From Methanobacteriota archaeon (lineage in GTDB: Archaea > Thermoplasmatota > Thermoplasmata > RBG-16-68-12): a DNA stretch of 7,839 bases. The notes under the pieces are model-generated. The model saw only the letters and a program-made list of their open reading frames with translations. It was not told the origin of the DNA and searched no databases. Location of the stretch: the NCBI GenBank assembly GCA_005879065.1, contig VBLU01000015.1, forward strand, positions 1-7,839, in the 5' to 3' direction. Positions 1-5,930 of the stretch are shown here, piece after piece. Every line of letters starts with the position of its first letter. Positions within the stretch are counted from its first letter, which is position 1. Made by a program: the position numbers and the translations under genes.

Positions 1-1943
1 ACGATCAGTACGGTCTTCCCCGGCGCGAAGCTCTGCGCCGCAGCAAGCTGGAGGGACCTGACCTCGGGCGCCGTCCGTGGTCCGAGGATCACGATCTCCG
101 GGGGCGGGTGGATCCATAGCTCGGCGGCGAGGTGATACGTGCCCGCGAAGACGGGACCGTAGCGGCCCGCCTCCCCGGCGAAGGAGATCAGGAGTTCATC
201 ATGGCGCAAGCGGTACTCGTCGTTCCCCGTGAGCGCGTGGAGACGCTGCAGGGCCAGGGCGGCCACCGGATTCGCGCCGGCGTAGGGGGAATCCTCGAAG
301 GGCCGGCGTCGAATCTCCCGGAGCGTGAGTCCGTCGCCCTCGTGGAGGTCCGACGCGAGATCGACGAAGCCACCGGCCCGGTCCCAGAAGTGCTTCAAGG
401 CGAAGGTCATGACCTCTTCGGCCGTTCGGAGATATCCTGAGTCTCCCGTGGCCGTGAAGGCGACGAGCAGGGCATCGACCACGTAGACGTGGTCTTCGAG
501 GAGACCAAGGACCTTGCGCTTTCCGTCCGCGGAGGCATGCCACATGCCGTGTTCCTTGGACCACATCTCCTTCCGGATCCGATCGAGGGACTTCAGCGCG
601 AACGCGCGGAGGTCATCGCGCCCGAACGCCATGGCGGCCTCGAGGACGGCGCTGATCATCATGCCGTTCCACGACGCGAAAATCGTCCGGTCCACCGCGG
701 GCATCGGTCGGCGGTCGCGGACGGACTTCAGCTTCTTGCGGCCGCTCGTGAGGAGATCACGGACCCGGTCGACCGGAATCCCGAGGGCCTTCGCGATCGC
801 CTCCGGTTCCTGATCGATGAACAGGACGTTCTTCCGCGGGTTGTGGTGCATCTCCCCTCGCTCCCCGACTTCGTAGAACAGGACGAGGACGCGCGCTTCT
901 TCCGGGTCCACCGCCGCCTTCAGTTCCTCCAGGGTCCACGTGAAGTAATCGCCATCGTCATCGAGGCCGACGTCCGCGTCTTGGCTCGCGTAGTACCCGC
1001 CCCGGGTGCGGTCCGAGAGGACCTCCTCGGCCCAGGCCAGGATTCCCTCCGCCGCGTCTCGGTAGATCGGGTCCTTCGTGAGCTGCCACGCATGAACGTA
1101 GTTCGCGAGGAGTCCCGCGTTGTCGTAGAGCATCTTCTCGAAGTGCGGGACGATCCACCGCGGGTCTGTCGAGTACCGATGGAACCCGCCTCCGATTTGG
1201 TCATAGACGCCCCCTCGGGCCATGGAGGTCAGGGTGCGCGTGACGATCGTCCGCAGGCCCTCCTCTCGAGTGCGGCGGTAGCGGGCCATGACCCACTCCA
1301 TCGTCCCGGGATGGGGGAACTTCTGCTGTCCCGAGATGCCCCCGTTGACGGGGTCGAATTGGCCTCGAAGGGAGTCCGCGCTTTCCTTCAGCATCGCCTC
1401 GTTCGCGACGCCTTCTTCCACGAGGGGTTTCCGGCCCTCCGCGAGGGCTTGGTGGAGGGCATCTGCCTCCCGCAGCGTGTCCGCACGGTTCGTCCGGTAG
1501 TATTCGGCCATCGCGAGGAGCACCCGACGGAATCCCGGTCGACCGTGGGTGTCCTTCGGCGGGAAGTACGTCCCGCCGTAGAAGGCCTTCCCATCGGACG
1601 TGAGGAACCCTGTGAGAGGCCATCCTCCTTGACCCGCGATGGCGCCGACCGCCTGCTGGTACCGGGCGTCGATGTCGGGCCGCTCGTCTCGGTCGACCTT
1701 GACCGCGACGAAATGTTCGTTGATGACCTTCGCCAGGTCCGGGTCCTCGTAGGACTCGCGGTCGATCACATGGCACCAGTGGCACCACGTGGCCCCGATG
1801 TCCAGGAGGATCGGCCGATCGAGCTCCTTGGCGCGCCGGAACGCCTCCTCGCCCCACGGATACCAGTCGACCGGCTGATGGGAAGCCCCCTTGAGGTAGG
1901 TGGAGGTCTCCTTCGCGAGGCGATTGGGACGGCTCTCCGTCAT
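1..1943 (-). CDS. YyaL/SPATA20-family thioredoxin-domain protein (DUF255), C-terminus cut by window edge
   Basis: About 647 residues are visible from ATG 1943-1941, with no stop before base 1. Full family members are roughly 680-720 residues, so only a short C-terminal piece is missing. The N-terminal third is a thioredoxin-like fold: WCHWC at residues 53-57 (Cys54 and Cys57 as the CxxC pair), then VKVDRDERPDID at about 81-92, GQGGWPLTGF at 104-113 and GGTYFPP at 123-129. These are hallmark motifs of the family. The rest fits the family's alpha/alpha-barrel region, including GGGFHRYSTDPRW and PHFEKMLYDNA at about 249-274 and YYASQDAD near 320. Archaeal and bacterial members are usually annotated only as thioredoxin domain-containing; the biochemical substrate is not established. 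It lies 53 bases after a zinc-ribbon gene and close to msrA, which suggests but does not prove a redox role. No Shine-Dalgarno sequence is seen; an AAAAGG stretch sits 33-38 bases upstream of the start. Confidence 0.95.
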   Translation of the reverse strand, partial: MTESRPNRLAKETSTYLKGASHQPVDWYPWGEEAFRRAKELDRPILLDIGATWCHWCHVIDRESYEDPDLAKVINEHFVAVKVDRDERPDIDARYQQAVGAIAGQGGWPLTGFLTSDGKAFYGGTYFPPKDTHGRPGFRRVLLAMAEYYRTNRADTLREADALHQALAEGRKPLVEEGVANEAMLKESADSLRGQFDPVNGGISGQQKFPHPGTMEWVMARYRRTREEGLRTIVTRTLTSMARGGVYDQIGGGFHRYSTDPRWIVPHFEKMLYDNAGLLANYVHAWQLTKDPIYRDAAEGILAWAEEVLSDRTRGGYYASQDADVGLDDDGDYFTWTLEELKAAVDPEEARVLVLFYEVGERGEMHHNPRKNVLFIDQEPEAIAKALGIPVDRVRDLLTSGRKKLKSVRDRRPMPAVDRTIFASWNGMMISAVLEAAMAFGRDDLRAFALKSLDRIRKEMWSKEHGMWHASADGKRKVLGLLEDHVYVVDALLVAFTATGDSGYLRTAEEVMTFALKHFWDRAGGFVDLASDLHEGDGLTLREIRRRPFEDSPYAGANPVAALALQRLHALTGNDEYRLRHDELLISFAGEAGRYGPVFAGTYHLAAELWIHPPPEIVILGPRTAPEVRSLQLAAAQSFAPGKTVLI

Positions 1944-1996
1944 CCGACCGACGCATGCGCCCGGTCGCTATGGCCTTTTGGGACTCGTCCCCGTGA

Positions 1997-2179
1997 TCAC
2001 TTCCGATAGAATTCCGTGAAGCCGCAGTTGTGGCAGGCGAAGGCTTCGAACTGGGAGAATACGGCGAACGCGCCCGCGAGCACGTGGCCGACGGCGAGGG
2101 GGCCGTCGCCGGCTCGGACGCTCTCGAAACGCTCGATCCCCGTACTCCCGCATTTCGGGCACGGACGGCCGGACTTCAT
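1997..2179 (-). CDS. small zinc-ribbon protein, 60 aa
   Basis: A 60-residue protein with two CxxC knuckles, CPKC at residues 7-10 and CHNC at 49-52. This is the usual pattern of a four-cysteine zinc ribbon, with GS after the first knuckle and GFTEFY after the second. Small archaeal zinc ribbons of this shape (CPKCGS at the start, a CxNCGxxE(F/L)Y end) are common and are generally of unknown function; nucleic-acid or protein binding is the usual guess. The 38 residues between the knuckles include a Gly/Ala/Val/Phe-rich hydrophobic run at about 27-42, more greasy than is typical but too short and interrupted for a confident membrane helix. ATG 2179 is preferred because the first knuckle starts six residues later; a TTG four codons upstream is possible. 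It lies 65 bases after msrA and has its own T-rich/TATA-like box, so it may be transcribed separately. Confidence 0.85.
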   Translation of the reverse strand: MKSGRPCPKCGSTGIERFESVRAGDGPLAVGHVLAGAFAVFSQFEAFACHNCGFTEFYRK

Positions 2180-2200
2180 GGGGGCCAAAGTTGCGGTCCG

Positions 2201-2215
2201 AGAAGAAAAAGATAT
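2201..2215 (-). promoter_or_regulatory. T-rich tract: candidate msrA terminator and/or TATA-like box of the zinc-ribbon gene
   Basis: Read on the minus strand this is ATATCTTTTTCTTCT, starting about 29 bases after the msrA stop. Pyrimidine/T-rich tracts downstream of genes serve as intrinsic terminators in archaea. The ATATC-T5 part also lies 27-36 bases before the zinc-ribbon ATG, the distance expected of a TATA box for a leaderless or short-leader transcript. Sequence alone cannot separate the two roles, and both could be true. Confidence 0.35.
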
Positions 2216-2244
2216 CCCGGGAGTTCCGGTGGATAGCCTTCGAT

Positions 2245-2799
2245 CTACGCCTTCTTCAGTCGATCCGAGAACTGCTTGCGGAACTTCACGACCTTCGGCG
2301 CGACGACGGCGCGACAATAGCCCGCGGTGGGATTCTTGCGGAAGTAGTCTTGGTGGTACTCCTCCCCGCGGTAGAACGCGGTGAGCGGAGCCACCTCCGT
2401 CACGATGGGTCTCCGCCAGATCCCGGCTTCCTCGATCTCTCGGATGACCTGCTTCGCCACCTTCTCTTGTTCCGTGGAGTGCGTGAAGATCGCGGAGCGA
2501 TACTGCGTGCCCTCGTCGGCTCCCTGTCGGTTCAGCGTGGTCGGATCGTGGACCGAGAAGAAGATCCGCAGGATGTCGACGAGGGGAATCGTCTGCGGGT
2601 CGAAGGTGACCTGGACGGCCTCCGCATGACCAGTGGTGTCCGTGCAGACGGCTTCGTAGGAAGGATTCGCCAGATGTCCGCCGGAATACCCGACCTCGAC
2701 CTTCTCGACCCCGCGGAGGTCTTGGAAGATCGGCTGAAGGCACCAGAAACATCCGCCGGCGACGGTCGCGACCTCTCGATTCGGATTCGTATCGGTCAT
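2245..2799 (-). CDS. msrA: peptide-methionine (S)-S-oxide reductase MsrA
   Basis: 184 residues, a typical single-domain MsrA length. It reduces the S epimer of methionine sulfoxide in free or protein-bound methionine, using thioredoxin-type electron donors in the cytoplasm. The catalytic motif GGCFWC is at residues 15-20 with the nucleophile Cys17. Further family motifs follow: VGYSGG at 36-41, GHAEAVQV at 57-64, HDPTT at 84-88, GTQYRS at 97-102, and EEYHQDYF at 146-153. Cys162 in the C-terminal GYC is a plausible resolving cysteine; Cys52 is an extra. The start ATG 2799 has a GAGGT Shine-Dalgarno-like sequence five bases upstream (2805-2809), one of the few in the window. No MsrB domain is fused and no msrB gene is in view. 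The nearby YyaL thioredoxin-like protein could be a redox partner, but that is only inference from position. Confidence 0.97.
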   Translation of the reverse strand: MTDTNPNREVATVAGGCFWCLQPIFQDLRGVEKVEVGYSGGHLANPSYEAVCTDTTGHAEAVQVTFDPQTIPLVDILRIFFSVHDPTTLNRQGADEGTQYRSAIFTHSTEQEKVAKQVIREIEEAGIWRRPIVTEVAPLTAFYRGEEYHQDYFRKNPTAGYCRAVVAPKVVKFRKQFSDRLKKA

Positions 2800-2871
2800 C
2801 GTGGACCTCGATGGATGATTCGGCCCCGGTTCAGATGAAGGTTTGCCCTGGTTCGTCGGGTGGCCTCAGGG

Positions 2872-3723
2872 TCACGTCAGCAGCTTCGCGGCGTTCGTGC
2901 TCAGGATCCGTTCCAGGGTCGCCTCCTTCAGAGGAAGGGCCCGCAAGCCCTCGATTTCCTCGCGGATCCCGGGGACCCCGGGCGCCGGCCAGTCCGACCC
3001 GAAGACCACCTTGGAGGCGATCTCCTCGAGCCGGGGGAACCATTCCAACAGCCGGCGCGGTGGGATGCTCGAAATGTCCAGGTACAGGTTCGGATGCCGG
3101 CGGAGGAGGTAGAACGCGGTCTCGCACCAGAGCGGCCGGCCCCCATGGGCCATGAGGATCGTGAGGTCGGGGAAGTCTTGGGCGACGTCATCGAGGTCCA
3201 TGGGGTCTCCGAACTTGGACCGCGCACCCGGGAACACGGAGGTGCCGGTGTGGACCATGACGGGCATCCGAAGCCGCTCCGCGGTCTTGTAGATCGTGCG
3301 GAGCGAAGGCAGCCGTCCGTCCACGTACCCGTTCGCGGGGAACAGCTGATGGGGCGGATGGATCTTCATGCCGCCCATCTCCCACTTTGAAGCGAGTCGT
3401 TCCACGTCCCGCTTCGCATCCTTCGTCCGTTTCGGATGGACCGAGCCGAACGGGATCAAACGCTTGCGGTCCTCGCGGGCGAATTCCCCGACGAAACGGT
3501 TCACGTCCTCGGTGAAGCCCATCACTTCGGGAGCGACGTAGTTGATCAGGCACGCTCGCTCCACCCCGGTGGCGTCGAGGTGACCCAGGAACGCGCGGGG
3601 ATCGTCGATCAGCCGCGAAGTGTTCTCCCGTTCCGGGACTTGCGGCCAGAGCATCTTGAAGATGGCCGGCTTCAGCGTCCGGTAGGGCTCGACATGGACG
3701 TGGACGTCCGTGATTCCCGGCAC
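2872..3723 (-). CDS. metal-dependent amidohydrolase (Amidohydro_2 family)
   Basis: 283 residues forming a TIM-barrel hydrolase of the amidohydrolase-2 type, which includes ACMSD-like decarboxylases and lactone/amide hydrolases. The metal ligands are readable: HxH at His8 and His10 in TDVHVHVE, His158 in VMVHTG, His193 in LMAHGG, and Asp244 in FGSDWP. Lys120 lies in GGMKIHPP. The C-terminal segment ILSTNAAKLL matches the usual 'NA.rL' ending of the family. The substrate cannot be told from sequence, so a general hydrolase/decarboxylase label is the limit. The start is GTG 3723-3721: the HxH motif is only seven residues in, and there is no upstream ATG before the stop of the preceding gene 52 bases away. 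No Shine-Dalgarno sequence is visible. A GAAAAGG stretch lies about 30-36 bases upstream of the start. Confidence 0.92.
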   Translation of the reverse strand: MPGITDVHVHVEPYRTLKPAIFKMLWPQVPERENTSRLIDDPRAFLGHLDATGVERACLINYVAPEVMGFTEDVNRFVGEFAREDRKRLIPFGSVHPKRTKDAKRDVERLASKWEMGGMKIHPPHQLFPANGYVDGRLPSLRTIYKTAERLRMPVMVHTGTSVFPGARSKFGDPMDLDDVAQDFPDLTILMAHGGRPLWCETAFYLLRRHPNLYLDISSIPPRRLLEWFPRLEEIASKVVFGSDWPAPGVPGIREEIEGLRALPLKEATLERILSTNAAKLLT

Positions 3724-3775
3724 GGGCCGTGGTACCCAGGGGGCGCGGAAAGCCTTTTCGCCGTTGCCAGAACGA

Positions 3776-4516
3776 TCAGTTCGGACTCGGGAGTTTTCGG
3801 ATCACTTCCCGATAGTCCCGATACGGAGTCGTACAGGGCGGTCCGTCCGCGTACAACAGGACGTTCTCGCCCGGGTCCGCATTGCTGAGGGCGAGGATCG
3901 TCGACGAGACGGTGCCGCCGCCTGGACCGTGGACGCACAGGCCGATGCCTCCAGGTCCCGCGGCGTGCGTGCGCAGGGTCCTCTGGAGCGACCGGACCAC
4001 CTCCTCGGAATCGAGGGAGACCTTGGCGAGGATCCCTTGGATGAATTGCACCTTCGGATCGGTCGCGATGTTCCCGCCCTCGTTCGTCAGGACATTCAGG
4101 CCCTCGTGCCCTCGGGTCATCGACAGCTCGCCGTCGTACCAGAAGAAGAGCACCTCCTTTTTCGATGCGACGAAGAGGTTCCAGAAGTTGTACTCATGCT
4201 CACGCACTTCTCGTTGGAGGAACACTTCGACGCCGGCCACGTTCGGCTGCCGCAACGCGTCCAGCACCAATTGCCCGCGAGAACGGGCCGTGGCGGACGC
4301 GCGTCCGCGCCGGTTCGACAGGGCCACGACCAGGCCCGTCCCGCTCGCGCCGATCCACGTCCCGCCGGCCTTGCGGTCCCTCGGGGCGACGATGACCGGC
4401 GCGCCTTCGATCACGGAGGGAGGGTCCGCGGCTCGGCTCGCGGATTCGTCCCGGTTCATGCCGATGACGAGGTCGTAGCCCGGGACCGACTTCCAGATCC
4501 CGATGAGGGTGCACAT
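3776..4516 (-). CDS. NRDE/TANGO2-family protein
   Basis: 246 residues carrying the full signature of the NRDE (TANGO2, formerly DUF833) family. The start is MCTLIGIW, with Cys2 directly after the initiator Met. It continues with GMNRDE at 19-24, AGGTWIG at 50-56, ALSNRRG at 65-71, SRGQLVLDAL at 79-88, NFWNLFVA at 110-117, GLNVLTNEG at 139-147, and CVHGPGGGTVSSTILAL at 194-210. TANGO2 homologues are found in all domains and have been linked to haem trafficking and lipid/CoA metabolism in eukaryotes; the prokaryotic role is not settled. The exposed Cys2 after Met removal resembles an N-terminal-nucleophile arrangement, which is inference. The gene starts 6 bases after the stop of the TPR-like gene, so the two are almost certainly cotranscribed. 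Confidence 0.93.
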   Translation of the reverse strand: MCTLIGIWKSVPGYDLVIGMNRDESASRAADPPSVIEGAPVIVAPRDRKAGGTWIGASGTGLVVALSNRRGRASATARSRGQLVLDALRQPNVAGVEVFLQREVREHEYNFWNLFVASKKEVLFFWYDGELSMTRGHEGLNVLTNEGGNIATDPKVQFIQGILAKVSLDSEEVVRSLQRTLRTHAAGPGGIGLCVHGPGGGTVSSTILALSNADPGENVLLYADGPPCTTPYRDYREVIRKLPSPN

Positions 4517-4522
4517 CGGTGC

Positions 4523-5134
4523 TCACTTCGATTGCTTGAGGTCGTATGCCCGCATCTGCGCCACGCGAGCGACGTCGGGCCGTCCGCCTTTCGTTGCAGA
4601 CTCCATGGCAAGTTCGTATGCAAGGACGGTCGCGTCGCGCAGACCCCGGTCGCTGGCCGTGGAGGCTTGCTCGCTCATCGCTTCTGCCGTGTCGAAGAAG
4701 TACTTCGCCGCAGTCAGGTGGTCCCCCAGCGCTCGGAAGAACTCGGCCGCGAAGAGGCCTTCGTGGGTTAGCCCCTCCGCTCCTTCCGCGAAATTATCCT
4801 TGAGAACGGAGGCATACTCTTTCGCAACCATCGGGAGGGACGGGTCGCCGTGGAGATCTTGCACGGCGTTCCGGTATTCAACGAGGGCCAAGTAGTTGCG
4901 TTCATCGGGCGCCATTTCTTCGTCTTTGAGAGCGAGATATCCTTGTCCAGCCTTCCGGCGCCATGCGCCGGCCTTCTTGAGATGGCCGAGTTTCTCCGCG
5001 CAACGGGCGAGCGCCTGAAAGATGCCTACTCGGTCCAGCGGAGATCCGGATTCGGTGAGTTTCGCGTAATGCTCGAGTGCTTTGGAGAAGTCGCCAAGCG
5101 CCTCGGCCGCAATCGCGTCAATGAGGTCGGACAT
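4523..5134 (-). CDS. TPR-like helical-repeat protein of unknown function
   Basis: 203 residues, predicted almost wholly alpha-helical and soluble, with no signal peptide or membrane segment. TPR-like helix pairs can be read at about 9-26 (AEALGDFSKALEHYAK), 41-63 (ALARCAEKLGHLKKAGAW), 129-153 (AEFFRALGDHLTAAKYFFD) and 171-199. The LG-(D/H)-x-x-KA pattern is that of tetratricopeptide or SNAP-like repeats, though the copies are divergent. Such proteins normally act as protein-binding scaffolds; no enzyme motif is seen and I do not recognise a specific orthologue. It sits 36 bases after queD and only 6 bases ahead of the NRDE/TANGO2 gene, so its nearest functional link by position is to that protein. 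The bases before ATG 5134 (CGTCCTCC) do not form a Shine-Dalgarno sequence; a TGATAA box lies 23-28 bases upstream. Confidence 0.88.
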   Translation of the reverse strand: MSDLIDAIAAEALGDFSKALEHYAKLTESGSPLDRVGIFQALARCAEKLGHLKKAGAWRRKAGQGYLALKDEEMAPDERNYLALVEYRNAVQDLHGDPSLPMVAKEYASVLKDNFAEGAEGLTHEGLFAAEFFRALGDHLTAAKYFFDTAEAMSEQASTASDRGLRDATVLAYELAMESATKGGRPDVARVAQMRAYDLKQSK

Positions 5135-5150
5135 GGAGGACGCAAGCCCT

Positions 5151-5169
5151 CGCAGGTTATCAGCCTGCG
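5151..5169 (-). other. short inverted repeat between queD and the TPR-like gene
   Basis: A perfect 6-bp stem (CGCAGG paired with CCTGCG) with a 7-base loop CTGATAA on the minus strand. It begins one base after the queD stop codon and ends about 16 bases before the TPR-like start. It is not followed by a T tract, so it is a poor classical terminator. The loop coincides with the TATA-like box of the next gene. It could be an operator or an RNA stem-loop, or chance in GC-rich DNA. Confidence 0.3.
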
Positions 5170-5170
5170 C

Positions 5171-5497
5171 TCAGAGTTCGGCCCACTTGCCGTGGCCTTC
5201 CCACACGCGCACGTGCATCGGGAACTGGATCTTGTCGTGCATCCGCTTGGAGATCAGCTCGCAGATATTCTCGACCGTCGGGTACTCGATGAACGTGTTC
5301 CAGTCCTTGTGGTCGTAGTCCGCGAGGATCGTGCGCAGGGTCTTCTTGAGATCGGCGAAGTCGAGGAGCATCCCGCCCTTGTGGTCCCCCTCGATGAAGA
5401 CGTCGACTTGGTATGTGTGGCCGTGTAGCGAACCGCAGCGCTCGTGGCCCGGGAGGTGATGCGCGCAATCGATGTATTCCGTGACTCCGAGTTTCAT
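5171..5497 (-). CDS. queD: 6-carboxytetrahydropterin synthase QueD (PTPS family)
   Basis: 108 residues, compact compared with about 120 in bacterial QueD. The enzyme converts 7,8-dihydroneopterin triphosphate to 6-carboxy-tetrahydropterin, the second step toward preQ0. The zinc ligands are His13 (in DCAHHLPGH), His25 and His27 (in CGSLHGHTY). The catalytic Cys21 lies just before the HGH motif. Asp62-His63 in DYDHKDWN and Glu100 in VWEG occupy the family's catalytic and substrate-binding positions. GGMLLDFADLK at 41-51 and EYPTVENICE at 71-80 are also characteristic. The Cys21 position and the close queC favour QueD over a eukaryotic-type pyruvoyl-tetrahydropterin synthase. In archaea the pathway feeds archaeosine at tRNA position 15. 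The start ATG 5497 has a CTTTATG box 27-33 bases upstream and no Shine-Dalgarno sequence, suggesting a leaderless transcript. Confidence 0.93.
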   Translation of the reverse strand: MKLGVTEYIDCAHHLPGHERCGSLHGHTYQVDVFIEGDHKGGMLLDFADLKKTLRTILADYDHKDWNTFIEYPTVENICELISKRMHDKIQFPMHVRVWEGHGKWAEL

Positions 5498-5523
5498 CCG
5501 CTCTCGACGAAAGGCACGACCGC

Positions 5524-5531
5524 CATAAAGG
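5524..5531 (-). promoter_or_regulatory. TATA-like box of queD
   Basis: CCTTTATG on the minus strand, 27-34 bases before the queD ATG, in otherwise GC-rich DNA. Archaeal TATA boxes are centred about 26-27 bases before the transcription start, so this placement predicts a start at or a few bases before the initiator codon. It is the clearest box directly in front of a start codon in the window. Confidence 0.5.
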
Positions 5532-5545
5532 TTGGCCTGCGGCCC

Positions 5546-5881
5546 TCAGAGCGGTGTCACGGTGAGGAAGTGGAGAGGGCCTTTTCCCCGCTGCAGGAAC
5601 TGGTGCATCTCGTTCGATTGTACGAGGAACACGACACCGGGTCGCAGAGGGATCTTCTTGCCGTCCAGGATCACGATCCCGTGGCCCTCGGTCACGACCA
5701 GCTGGTGATCCCATTCGTGACGATGCATGGTGGAATACCCGCCCTTTCCAATGATGAGCTCGTGCATCGCGGTCTTTCGCGCTCCGTCTTCGCGGCTGAT
5801 GAGCGGTTTCATCTTCACGTTGTGGCTGCCTTCCTCCAAAAAGCGAATCGCGGGGACCGACCGAACGTGGGTCGAGTACAA
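5546..5881 (-). CDS. small single-domain cupin protein
   Basis: About 111 residues if translation starts at TTG 5881. It is a single cupin-2 beta-barrel. Motif 1 is GGYSTMHRHEWDHQLVVTEG (HxH followed by His-Gln where many cupins have the metal-binding Glu). Motif 2 is IPLRPGVVFLVQSNEMHQF, with the expected Pro-Gly and His. The first part (VRSVPAIRFLEEGSHNVKMK, then LISREDGA) matches the usual lead-in of such archaeal cupins, which is why I prefer the upstream TTG. Alternatives are GTG 5818 and ATG 5812 (88 aa); the latter would lose this strand. An AAGGAGG lies 21 bases before the TTG, too far to be its ribosome site. Function is unknown: small cupins can be dioxygenases, isomerases or ligand sensors. 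Its place between queC and queD hints at cotranscription with 7-deazaguanine genes, but no cupin is a known pathway enzyme. Confidence 0.85.
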   Translation of the reverse strand: MYSTHVRSVPAIRFLEEGSHNVKMKPLISREDGARKTAMHELIIGKGGYSTMHRHEWDHQLVVTEGHGIVILDGKKIPLRPGVVFLVQSNEMHQFLQRGKGPLHFLTVTPL

Positions 5882-5908
5882 GCGGCCCGGGAAACCCGCC
5901 GCCCTCCT

Positions 5909-5917
5909 TAGATTTTG
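5909..5917 (-). promoter_or_regulatory. TATA-like box before the cupin gene
   Basis: AAAATCTAA on the minus strand lies 28-36 bases before TTG 5881 and just after the queC stop. Placement fits an archaeal TATA box and supports the TTG as the cupin start, but the match to a TATA consensus is weak. Confidence 0.3.
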
Positions 5918-5930
5918 CGCCAGCCCTGCG

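Noticed and set aside
1201..1956. Minus-strand 251-codon frame starting just upstream of the YyaL gene
   Set aside because: It overlaps the YyaL gene in another frame and its product is low-complexity Arg/Gly/Pro sequence.
489..2009. 506-codon plus-strand open frame
   Set aside because: It is antisense to the clearly recognisable YyaL-family gene. Its product is rich in Arg, Val, Pro and Glu with no family motif, as expected from the reverse complement of GC-rich codons.
3710..4771. 353-codon plus-strand open frame
   Set aside because: Antisense to the NRDE/TANGO2 and TPR-like genes, with no recognisable motif.
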